From Artocarpus heterophyllus (taxonomy: Eukaryota > Streptophyta > Magnoliopsida > Rosales > Moraceae), in contig CM046332.1 in NCBI GenBank assembly GCA_025403435.1, forward strand, positions 474,469 through 538,468: DNA of 64,000 nt, in the 5' to 3' direction. Made by a program: the position numbers and the translations under genes. Shown here in pieces: positions 35,269 through 45,508 of the stretch (position 1 is the first letter of the stretch; each line of letters opens with the position of its first letter). Below the pieces are notes generated by a model. That model saw only the letters and a list, made by a program, of their open reading frames with translations, did not search any database and was not told the origin of the DNA.

Positions 35269-36330
35269 TTAAAAAAAAAGATTTAAACTATTTTCAAGAA
35301 TCTCCTCCCTCCGCAAGTTGAGCATTTTTAGCTTCGGTCGGCTCAAAGATTGGAGGCTCAACTGCTTCACCAGTTGGAATCGAATCAGCATCGGGCTTAG
35401 GGGCAAGGGGCACGGCTGGAACGTCTTGACTGGCCGATTCGCCATGAACATGCGAGTCATCCTGAGACAGCAGTTCTTGTAGATCCTTAATCTCTTCATC
35501 GACCGCTTCAACGTTGAGTTGGCCTGACTTGAATTCAAACAAGGCCTCAAGTCGCGCCTTGAAGGAAGAAGTGCCATGGACCTCGAGTAGCTACTCCTTG
35601 ATGTCTTTGATGTCCTTGTCTTTCGTAGCCAGAGTCTTCTTCAAACCGTCATTTTCTTCTTTGGAGAGTCGAAGACTGCTAGACAAGCTCACCACCTTCT
35701 CATTCGACCTATTTAAGGCATCGACTGCATCATTAAGCTCTTTTTGCTTGTTATCTCTCTCGGTTCTCATTTTCTTGAACTCTTCTTCAAGCTTCCTATT
35801 TTTTAGCACCTCTTGCTTGTACTTGTGAGCAACATATTGTAAAGCAGAAGAGCCTAAATGATGGAATTTCAGTATGGAAGGATTCGATTGAAGCAAATAG
35901 CATTAAACTTGCTTTGGACATTTACCTGTCCCATCACTGCAATCGATTCATTGAAGAGCCAAGCGAACGGTTTCCCACCAAGACGCTCCTCGTCTTTGTC
36001 AAAGCAAAAATTTATGGCCGCTTTTATCACCGCCTCCTTATCTTCCATTATACTGACGTCTTCTAGGATGTCGAGGGTCTTGTCATGAATTCTTCGTTCA
36101 ATGTCCTTGGTGGTAGCTAAAGCCTCACCACTCTTCCTTTTCTTCGATGGTGGCGGCTGTATGTCAAAAGGAGGTGGTGGAGGAAGATTCGATGAAGTGG
36201 CTAGAGATGCAACTTCTTTTTGGATTGAAGGTTCGAAGGCATCGCTTTTCTTTTTCTCCGCCTCTTTGTCCGCATGTCTCTTCTTTCGTATCTTTCCTAT
36301 TGAGGGCAGTGTTACCTTCATGGCTGACAA
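35269..36330 (-). pseudogene. Element D antisense ORF 2: coiled-coil protein, probably spliced
   Basis: Minus-strand frames starting MSAMKVTLPSIGKIRKKRHA contain a basic region, a Pro-rich stretch (PPPPPFDIQPPPSKKRKSG) and FDKDEERLGGKPFAWLFNES. After a likely intron (donor GTAAAT at about 35930) come a coiled coil (KYKQEVLKNRKLEEEFKKM, RDNKQKELNDAVDALNR, LRLSKEENDGLKKTLA), an in-frame stop and an acidic/Pro-rich end finishing LAEGGDS. It is antisense to pol and inside the element. Similar antisense proteins are known in some Tat-type elements. Function unknown. Frames across the intron do not join cleanly, suggesting decay. Confidence 0.65.
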
Positions 36331-36779
36331 TGCGGCTTCTACGAGATGAACGTCCTCATCAAATAGAGGAGTAATATACTTGGATGGACCGTATAGCCGT
36401 TGAAGTGCACCGCGGCATACAAAGACCCAATCGACTCATTTTGGAAATCAAATAGGAATACCTGTTGGGATTTCTTTAAAGCGTTTCCAAATCGAGGACT
36501 TCTGAAGTCGATCGAGTTGTGAGATCTCTTCCCAAGTCTGTCCGTTTAGAGCTAGTAATGCTTCTAACCTCGCTTGGAACCTTTCGCCAATGGGAGCTGG
36601 ATGATTCAATTCGTAACCTGCAAGGAAAGAGATTGCTTATGATTAGTTGGAATTACTGCTTGAAATATAAGAAATAATGATACTTACCAATATGACCGAA
36701 AGCGAATGAAAAAGGAAATCGAGCAGTTAGTTCAAAGGAGTCACGATTAATCGACATGAAAAAGTATCGCTCATCCTAG

Positions 36780-37468
36780 TGCCTATCAGCGTTTACAAAT
36801 TCTGTTATGAGCTACTTCGACTGCCTATACACAAAGTAGAAACGGCCCAAAGTTTTGTTGTTCAGCTTCAGATAATAGCACCTGACGAAATCGTATATGT
36901 CGAAATCTATTCCAACCTCCTTTATCAATACCATAAGAGCTATGAGCAGTCGGACCCCATTCGGCATAAGTTGAGTTATGGAAATGTAAAAGTGGCCAAT
37001 GATCTCGATCATAAATTCTGAGATCGGTAGTCGAAGACCAAGTTCAAACCATTTAGTGTATACACAAAACCAGTTATCGTTTTGTGCATTGGCTCCCTCC
37101 CCGGGATAAGGTAAATGTATTTCAACCGAGTTTGGGATTTCGTACTTCAATCTGATTGTTTGTAAATCCCCTTCGGTTAAAACAGACTCTGGATTCTTTG
37201 TGAAGAATCGCACCCTTTTGGTTGGAGAAATGTATTTCCTCCTTTTGAGCTATTCGACATAGTCGACCCTTGTTGAGGGACCTGCTGGTTGGTTTCGTTC
37301 TATTCCTTGGTTCGTCGCCTCTCCACTGGTCTTGGCTCTAGTCATCCTCATGCTTGATTCGATCATGGTTTGTTGACAGATCATTTCATCGACTTCCCTT
37401 TCATCGCTGCTCGACCAAGGGTCTTTGCCACTGCTGGAGCTCGAATCAATGATAACTAACTTTGACAT
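36780..37468 (-). pseudogene. Element D antisense ORF 1: gypsy-type 'transposon protein'
   Basis: Minus strand from MSKLVIIDSSSSSGKDPWSS (Ser/Asp-rich N-terminus), a stop near 37250, then KRVRFFTKNPESVLTEGDLQ, IRLKYEIPNSVEIHLPYPGE, CVYTKWFELGLRLPISEFM and PNGVRLLIALMVLIKEVGID. The last blocks match the plant family annotated as putative gypsy-type transposon protein (Transposase_28 type; not a real transposase by demonstrated activity). It probably forms the 5' half of one spliced antisense gene with the coiled-coil frame at 35269-36330. Confidence 0.65.
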
Positions 37469-37499
37469 TTTTATAGAAATAGGACTACCAAAGAAAAAC

Positions 37500-38104
37500 T
37501 AGGGTTTTGGAGATCAAAAAGCTCAAGAATCCCAAAATCTGGAGAGTTTCTAATAGTTCATGATTGTTTCAGACTTGCAACAGCCAAAAAAGTTTAGCAA
37601 TACTAGATTTTCTTGGAAAATGAGGCACGTTTGGTATCAAAATGCTCAAAATTGGAAGAAAAACAAGCTTATGGAAAGAAAATCGCAAGAAAATTAGAAG
37701 AGAAGAAAATCTTGCCTGAAAATCACAGAGAAACTAAGAGAAACAGAAGGAAAATTGCCTTGAGTTCGAAGAGGGAAAAGCGAAATGAAGAGGTGAAAGA
37801 AAATGTGAGTTATATACTGCTTGAAGATGCCAGCTCAATGACTGGAACCGATCCAGAGCCATCTGATCTTAGGGCTAGGGTTACGCGTCTTTTCGAGTTC
37901 CCACTCAAACTGAGATTGTGTCCTTTCAAATCAGATGCGTGCGTCAGCGTTGCAGAGATATTTAGAGGCTGCCAATTGCGTGATAACACCTGTTATAGGT
38001 AATACAGATGCTAGATATCAATCAAAGTCACGTGCCGTCAGATTTAGGCCTGATCTTCATTCACTCCTGTAGTCCATTACATCGGCTAAGGAGTAGGGGC
38101 TATT
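37500..38104 (+). other. Element D 3' untranslated region and polypurine tract
   Basis: No recognised gene; on the minus strand the first part would be upstream of the antisense gene. GGAGTAGGGGCTATT at about 38090-38104 directly precedes the 3' LTR and is the likely polypurine tract. Confidence 0.65.
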
Positions 38105-38844
38105 TGTTGGGGTGCAATTTAGTGAGTCCAAAATTGCTAGTAGGCCCGTGCGGCCCAATGTTGATACTAATCGAATAGATTGGCTAAAATCTACTGACTA
38201 AAGCACAATCGAATTAACGGTTTGCATTGTTCGCTTGATTCGATCGTCTTGCGTGGTTTGAGTCGTTCTACTCTTGTTGATCCGCACTCGTTTCCATGTC
38301 TTCGTTTGATTAGATCGATCGTCTCGAACTGACAGTTATCTGCACGAATAGACGGTTACAACACGTCTAGTCATGGACCAAAACGTGGGGGAGACGTGAT
38401 TCTTACAGCGTATCACTAATCGACACGTGTTCCACTATTGTAATTACTTATGGTGATCCATCCCACTCTGCCAGACAGATGGGAACCACTATCCTTCTTC
38501 ATCTTCTATATATGGGGAAGATTGCTTTGTTGTAGGGGACACAAAAAAAAAAAAAAAAAACAGATACTGAAACCCTGCCAATTTGCTTTCTCATTTCTTT
38601 ACTCTTTGTAATCTATACTCAAAAAACATCATAGTGAATTACAGTGGACGCAGCTCTACATTAACAGAGTGAACCACTATAAATCCCGTATGTCATTCTT
38701 ACTACAGCTTTATTTTACTCAATTCTCTCTAATCTTGCATGCAAACTCGAGTTAATAGATCCATTTAACGGTGACTTGAAGGTCCAAGTTCTTAAATAAC
38801 TCAATCTAAAATTCTGACATTTAATTATAGATTCACCGTCAATA
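38105..38844 (+). repeat. Element D 3' LTR
   Basis: Starts TGTTGGGGTGCAATTTAG and ends CCGTCAATA before the GGTAC target duplication. Differs at many positions from the 5' LTR; the A-tract (38550-38569) is longer. Confidence 0.9.
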
Positions 38845-38877
38845 GGTACATTCTTTATATACACACAGGTACGCATT

Positions 38878-38970
38878 AATATACACACAAGTACATGACA
38901 TAATGTACACACAGGTACATGTCATAATATACACACAAGTACATGTCATAATATACACATAGGTATTTAT
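38878..38970. repeat. 24-bp tandem repeat in gypsy C 5' LTR
   Basis: Three full copies (38878-38949) plus a partial one, counterpart of 18585-18703. Element D inserted right next to this array at GGTAC, a pentamer that is part of the repeat unit. Confidence 0.88.
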
Positions 38971-39462
38971 TCTGCATACTCACGGGTATACACTAATGTA
39001 ATTATAGGTATTTATATTATAGCATACACATAGGTATACATCTTGATATACACACAGGTATACAAATATATATTTCATATTCTATACTTACAATTTCATA
39101 CTATAGGTGGGATGGGAACTTACTTGATTCAATTGAGGGGCAAGTCAACTTTATTTTGCCTCTCTCCTAGACTTCTAGGATCCTGTTAGCCAATTACAAA
39201 GCTATTAGCCAAATTTCACTATTTCCTCTATGTTTCAATACACAACTCCGATAACCATGGTTTTCTTATTCTTATCTTATTATACCCTATCGTTTCTAAC
39301 GAAGCGCAAAAAACTTCCTAATCATTCCTTGTCCTCTTTTTGAAACGTTCCGGAATAATTTAAATCACTAGAAAAAAATGATAGTTTTGCCCCCGGCGGC
39401 CGTACTAAACTTCCTGAGTTCAACTTCTCTATTCTAGCAAAAATAGCCACGTATCAACCTTA

Positions 39463-40540
39463 GAATAATGCTCTGGGGTGTCGGGTCTCCCTAAAATTAA
39501 TCTCTTTAAATCAAAATTTTCTATTTTTCATGAGAAACATTTTTTCTCGAAGTACCATATTCAAAATCCTTTGAAAAAAATGACATTTTTGCTCCTTTAA
39601 AATGTTTTCTAATTTTAACAAATTCTTGTAAAATTAAAATCTCACAAACGGTTGAGATTTTCGACTAACTATTTGTAATATTTAACAGTTTCGTTGAGAT
39701 CTACAACTTTCATGTTTTAACTTTTTTGAAATTCTCACTACATAGGGGAGTTTTTGGGCGTTTTTCAATTTTGCCAAGAAGAACTTTTTCTTACAATTTA
39801 GTCCTTGGGACATTTTTATAAAAATTCATTTTTAAACAACATATCTACCCTTGTGAAGGCAGTTCTAACCTTTATTCAAACCATTTTCATGCTCAATTAT
39901 CATTTTTGCAAAACCAGTACTAAAATTACAAAAATAGTCCCTTTTGCATAGACTACAATCTTGCACAATAAACCCTAAATTTTTAGAACATCACCATGCC
40001 ATAATTCATGTATCTATGGGATTTAAGCAAAACTTTGCTTGAAAGCCCACATACCTTTGAAAGAATAAAAATCAAAATAAAAATCACAAAATTTCAAAAC
40101 TTTGATAAACTTTGTGCTTCTAGCCTTCCAAGGCTCCATTGAAACTCTTTCCTAGACATCATTTTCATGCAAAACACCTTGAATTAACTTTCCTTCCTTC
40201 ACCTAAGAAAAACACAAGAAACCTTGAAAAAAGTTTAGGATTTTACCTTAAAACTTGATGAAATTCCTTGGGCTTTGCTTTTTGAGCTTAAATGGGGCCA
40301 ATTTTGCAAAGATGTGGAGTTGGAAAATTTTTGAAGAAGTTCATCAATGGCTGCCGTGGAAGTGAGGAAGAGAAATGGGAAATTTTTTTGGCTAATCTCA
40401 CATTTAATGCATGCTTATCCTTTAAGGTGACTCACTAGACAATCAAGTGGGCTACCTAATGTGGCATAATTTGATTGGGCCACCTTTCTTGACATGTGGC
40501 CCAATGAAACTCTATTAGGTGTCCATTTGATGGGCCCCCA
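39463..40540. repeat. Gypsy C LTR segment lost from the other copy
   Basis: No gene. Joined on both sides to sequence that matches the other C LTR, so it is either original LTR sequence (preferred, because the other copy has a Y remnant there) or an insertion here. Begins near CTCTGGGGTGTCGGGTCTCC. Confidence 0.55.
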
Positions 40541-41021
40541 AAAATTTACACTAAATAATTTTTTACCAAACAGTATTTTTCTTATACTGCCATGGTGAAA
40601 TCAGTGCAAAACATATTCTTAGACTATATAAAATATTTTACTTACCTTTGGTTTACTTTTGGAGGCCAAACGTAACATTTTTTATATCTGCGTTTCCACT
40701 TTGCCGTCTATTATACTGCTGCGGTCCCTTTTTTACACCGGTTTAGGGTTTTTGTGAACTCTATATCTCATTCATACCATAATTATCTGTAACGCCCCCC
40801 TTACGGACGTCACAGATGTCATTACATACATTCATTAACTTATTCCATACATACATACATACATTTTTTTTTACAACATTCATTAACTTATTCCATGTCA
40901 TAATTAATTCAATTACACTATAAATTAATCATAAACTTGCTTTAAGAAAATAGATATACCAAATTGCTAAATCATATCTCATATCACATGACATCGTTTA
41001 TAAACTATTTGCTCCCACAGT

Positions 41022-41193
41022 TCGGCAGGCCGAATTGAATAAGGTCGGCAGGCTGGAGTTCGTCAACCGGCAGGCCGACAGAGGCTCTGTAAAACAGGTT
41101 TAAAAACTTCCAAAGTTCGACAGGCCGAAAATGAGATCTGTAGGCCGATCTTTCTTACATCGGCATGCCGACCAATGATGTTCGGTAGGCCGA
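41022..41193. repeat. Array of 7 TCGGC-NN-GCCGA motifs (LTR Y, left)
   Basis: Starts at 41022, 41045, 41067, 41117, 41137, 41160 and 41182; steps 23, 22, 50, 20, 23 and 22 bp. TCGGCATGCCGA at 41160-41171 is a perfect palindrome; others are TCGGCAGGCCGA-like with one or two changes. Confidence 0.88.
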
Positions 41194-43301
41194 CCGAGCC
41201 AAAAGTTTTTAAGAAAAACTCAATTTTAAGACAAAATTCAACTTTTTATAAAAATGCGGAAGATTAAATTCTTTAAAATGATAAAACAAATATTAAAATA
41301 TAGTTCTTGTATTCTTTAAAACTTATCATAAAAATATGTTCAAATAATAAACCATAACTTAAATCATAAATTTTGCTTCATTGGTGTTCTTCTGGTTACA
41401 ATTCATCTTCTTAATGCTCACACGCCTTCCCATGTCCTCCGCCTAATCCATGACTTTCTTACCCTTATCTGCAACATGACATAAACTTGAATAAGCTAAA
41501 GCTTGGTAAATACATATAAATCTCACAATTTAAAAACATTTCTTAAACATCATCATCATCATATCATAATAGTACATTAAGCACAATTTCATAGAAACAT
41601 ATCTTTCATTACATGACCATATTCAAACTTATTCCATTTTATCTTAAGGGCCCAAGTGTTGCATCATAAACATCATTGTAGGCGCGCCGTCATGAGAGGA
41701 GAAGGGTAGCTAATCCTAAACCAAACATGACATCATAACATATCATATCATAACATTGGTGTGCAACACTTATTAGGTGATACATATATATATAACTTTC
41801 ATGCTTTGAAATTTGCCATAATCAAACATGCATAACTTTAAATCATGAAAATCTTTCATAAGAAACCCTTTAAGGAAATTATCATAAAATCATCATAAAT
41901 ATCATCATGATCATAATATCAAACCTTATAAAACATATCATGTTGCAGGTGAGAATGTACTTACCTTAAAAGCTAGCTTACTTAACCTTATATAAATTGG
42001 TGATGGTCTCGATGTGCTCGTTCCTTTGCGTGTTCATGCCATTTATTCATTTAAAGACACAAAATAAAATTAATACTTACTATCATAAAATATAACATTC
42101 ATTCATATTACATCACATATACATTCATCTCATACAAACATAATTCATAACATGCATCTATAACTATAATCATCAAAAACAACCCATACATTTCAAACAT
42201 GAAATCTGCCAACAATAATAATAAGGTAGATGAGTAATCTTTTGAAAACATTTTCTAACAATTAAAATACATATATTTTAATTTTAAAATTCATACTAAC
42301 ATCTTACTAATGTATATTTCTATATCATAAAATTATTTCATCATTAATAAAATTATTTAAACATATAAAACATTACATAAAACGAAAGTCCAAAAATTAA
42401 CATTGTTAAAACTATTTCCTTGACCTAATCTCATAGAAATTTCATAACATATAATTCACTCATCAAAACATTACCAAACTTTGTAGTCCATAACATAACA
42501 TATACATGAACATTCTTACTAAATTTCGTAGCAAACAAAGCACATTTACCCCTTGAACAAACATCATATTTTCATGCATCATAGCGAAACAACAATATTC
42601 TACTGTGAGTGGTAGAGGATAGAAAATTCATAACTTAATTTAGAAAATTCAAAATGACTTGAAACTTAAAAGATCATTAACATAACACACATATCAACAT
42701 CAGATTAAAAATTTAGAACAAAATACAATACCTAGACAAAGATACTGTAGACGAATTAAGGATGAGAAATGCTTTTTAGAATTACCTGAAAAATGAGTTC
42801 TTACCTTAAAAAATTTCTTCTCAAAATCCTTGAATTCAACCAACGAAATTATCAATTTTTTTTCTTTCAAATATTCTCAGAAAAACAAGGAGAAGAAGGA
42901 GAGGAGAAAACGTGAGGTAAAGAGAGGGAGTGAAAAAGAAAGGAAACGTCTGAGAGAGAAAATAAAATTATCATGAAAAGGGAAGAAAAGTAACGTACAT
43001 GAGAATGCTTATCTTTACCGTTATTATCAGAAATTTTCTGATTAAATGATGGCTAATTGGTGTGGAGGAAGCAGAGACAAAGGAAAGTTAACAAATCATT
43101 CATCACTTACCATGTTTTGCCCTCTAAAAATAGGAAACCATTTAAAACAATACCAATCAATGCAAAGTCAAACAATTTCTTTCCTTAAATGATAAAATTA
43201 TTCCATAATTATTCCAATTAATCACATTAAACCACCCAATCAACGTAATTATCTCATCCATAAATTTGGAGAGATTTCTGCTGACTGCTCGTCAGCTGTC
43301 A

Positions 43302-43406
43302 TCGGCCTGTCGATTCCATAAAGTTTGGCCTGCCGATGGTTTCCATCGGCCTGTCGATTCTTGGCAGACTTTTTGGCCTGTCGAACTTGAAAGTCTGGCC
43401 TGCCAA
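43302..43406. repeat. Array of 5 TCGGCCTGTCGA motifs (LTR Y, right)
   Basis: Starts at 43302, 43325, 43346, 43373 and 43395; steps 23, 21, 27 and 22 bp. The consensus TCGGCCTGYCGA is the reverse complement orientation of the left array 2.3 kb away. Confidence 0.85.
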
Positions 43407-43936
43407 ACTGTCCTTAAAATACCATACATTATAACATTCAAGTCATCATTGCATCATAATTAAACATACATTAAAATTAACATGAACACTTGAGCACAAC
43501 GATTTCATGCGGTCGTCACCTGTCATAGAACTTGAAATAAATAGTTAGTAACATTAAGATCATAAATCATAACATATAACATAAATTATTAACAAAATTT
43601 CTTTAACATCTTTACTAACTTTACATGATCTGTTACATCAAAATTGGTGGGTGTTACATTATCCATCCGTGTATATCAAAATTTTGCAATTAATTGTGAT
43701 ATAAAATTCATTTTATAGATATTATTTACAAATTTTTGAATATTTAAACTTATAAAATCTGTATTAACAATATCCAGCATTGCATCACGTTTGTAGTGAA
43801 ATATCCATTTAATACTGCTTATTTATACATTATCGCAGTTTTTACAAAAAAATACAATTTCTAAGGGTAAATTTATTAATTAAACCTAATTAAATATTAT
43901 ATTTTATTAATAAATTTTCCTAGTCATTACAATAAT

Positions 43937-45503
43937 GAAGCTATTCCCAATGAACCAATAGTGGATAAACCACAAGAGGTGGTATTAAGAAGGTCTAAAA
44001 GGCAAAGAAGATCCGTTATCCCTGATGATTATGTAGTTTATCTACAAGAGTTAAAGTTTGACTTGGGAATTGATGATGATCCAGTTTTGTTTTCACAAGC
44101 CATGGAAAGTAATGATTCTATTGAGTTAGATGTTATGAAAGAAGAGATGAAGTCAATAGATCACAATAAAGTTTGGGATCTTGTTGAATTGCCTGAAGGT
44201 TGTAAAGAGTCGGGTGCAAGTGGGTCTTTAAGACCAAGCGTGACTCTAAAGGCAATATCGAACGACATAAAGCTAGACTTGTTGCCAAAGATTTCACACA
44301 GAAAGACGGTGTTGACTACAAGTAGACCTTTTCTCCTGTTTTGAAAAAGGACTGATTTAGAATTATCATGGCATTGGTAGCTCATTATGATTTAGAGCTT
44401 CACCAAATGGATACGAAAAACTGCCTTTCTGAATGGAAATTTAGAGGAAGAGGTCTATATGGACCAACCTGAGGGTTTTGTTGTTAAAGGAAATGAACAC
44501 ATAGTGTATAAACTCCAGAAGTCAATATACGGACTTAAGCAAGCTTCTTGACAATGGTATCTCAAGTTCAATGATACCATCACTTACTTTGAATTTAAGG
44601 AGAACATTATTGATTGATGTATATATTTAAAGGTCAGTGGGAGCAAAATCATAATTCTAACTTTGTATGTTGTTGACATGTTGCTTACTACTAATCATCT
44701 TGACATATTAATGAGACTAAGAATTCCTTTCTGAGAACTTTGAAATGAAAGATATGGGTGAGACATCCTATGTGATTGGAATTGAAATATTCTGTGATAG
44801 ATCACAAGGGTTATTAGGATTGTCTCAAAAAGCATATATTAACAAAGTTCTAGAGAGATTTAAAATGGAAAAGTGTTTTACAAGTGTTGTTCCTATTTAG
44901 AAAAGAGACAAATTGTGCCTTATACAATGCCCAAAGAATGAATTAGAATGCAAAAAAGTGGAACAGATTCTGCATGCTTCTATCATTGGTAGCTTGATGT
45001 ATGCTCAGACTTGTACTAGCCCAGACATCAATTTTACTGTTGAAATGCTAGGTACATATTAAAATAATCCAGGATTGGATCCTTGGAAAACTGCAAAGAA
45101 GATGTTAAGATACTTGCAAGGAACAAAAGATTACATGCTCACCTATAGGAGATCCAATCATCTTGAGGTGATAGGATATTTAGATTCAGATTATGTTAGA
45201 TGTGTTGATACAAGAAAATCCACATTTGGCTACATGTTCCTTTTAGCTGGAGGAGCAGTCTCATGGAAGAGTGTAAAGCAGTCTGTCATCGCTGCATCGA
45301 CTATGGAAGCTGAGTTTGTGGCAAGCTTTGAGGCCACTGTTCATGGATTATGGCTGCGGAACTTTGTTTCAGGACTTGGATTGTCGACAGCATTACCAAG
45401 CCGTTAAAAATTTATTGTGATTATGCCACAACAGTCTTCTTCTCTAAAAGGACAAGTATTCAAGAGGTGCTAAACATATAAAATTGAAATACTTTGTCAT
45501 TAA
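43937..45503 (+). pseudogene. Copia B reverse transcriptase and RNase H (broken)
   Basis: Continues copia B after gypsy C. Blocks: VVLRRSKRQRRSVIPDDYVV (linker before RT), EMKSIDHNKVWDLVELPEG, LDLLPKIS-type fragments, then in changing frames [27 protein letters not shown], and TLYVVDMLLTTNHL, where the catalytic YVDD has become YVVD. RNase H from 45075 is the best part: TAKKMLRYLQGTKDYMLTYR, YLDSDYVRCVDTRKSTFGYM and GGAVSWKSVKQSVIAASTME. Ends at the AGAGG duplicated by the solo LTR. Confidence 0.9.
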
Positions 45504-45508
45504 AGAGG

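Larger units (their letters stand above)
28107..38844 (+). mobile_element. Element D: Tat-lineage Ty3/gypsy retrotransposon
   Basis: 10.7 kb on the plus strand, flanked by GGTAC at 28102-28106 and 38845-38849. LTRs of about 0.73 kb are at 28107-28831 and 38105-38844. Coding order is gag, protease, reverse transcriptase, RNase H, a second RNase H of the archaeal-like type, then integrase. The tandem RNase H domains are the hallmark of the plant Tat group. Between integrase and 3' LTR lie a 55-bp tandem repeat and antisense open frames, as in several Tat elements. Numerous stops, many TAG, show decay. Confidence 0.92.
40788..43658. mobile_element. Solo LTR Y (gypsy-type)
   Basis: 2871 bp beginning TGTAACGCCCCCC and ending GTGGGTGTTACA, flanked by TTATC at 40783-40787 and 43659-43663. 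No internal region or coding frame. A single LTR with a perfect target duplication means internal recombination removed the rest. TGTAACGCCCC...GTTACA ends are usual for plant gypsy LTRs; the superfamily is inferred. Carries two palindromic motif arrays in opposite orientation near its ends. Confidence 0.88.
17897..43931 (-). mobile_element. Gypsy C: Tekay/Del-like chromovirus carrying nested insertions
   Basis: Ty3/gypsy element on the minus strand inserted into copia B; ATAAT is duplicated at 17892-17896 and 43932-43936. The downstream LTR is 17897-21404. The upstream LTR begins at 26656 and is stretched to 43931 by later insertions (Tat element D, solo LTR Y). The internal region 21405-26655 has gag, protease, reverse transcriptase, RNase H, integrase and a C-terminal chromodomain-like segment. 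The long LTRs, about 3.5 kb or more, and the IPLVK...LW...EATRE tail fit the Tekay/Del lineage of plant chromoviruses. Many stops show it is old and defective. Confidence 0.9.
26656..43931 (-). repeat. Gypsy C 5' LTR, fragmented by insertions
   Basis: C LTR sequence occurs at 26656-27238, 27851-28106, 38850-40787 and 43664-43931. Intervening DNA is a D-family LTR piece, Tat element D and solo LTR Y. The segment 39463-40540 is LTR sequence lost from the other copy. The edge at 26656 reads TATTACAACTC, a decayed form of TGTCACAACCC. Confidence 0.85.

Noticed and set aside
35514..36374. Plus-strand Ser/Leu/Phe-rich open frames
   Set aside because: Shadows of the minus-strand coiled-coil and Pro-rich protein.
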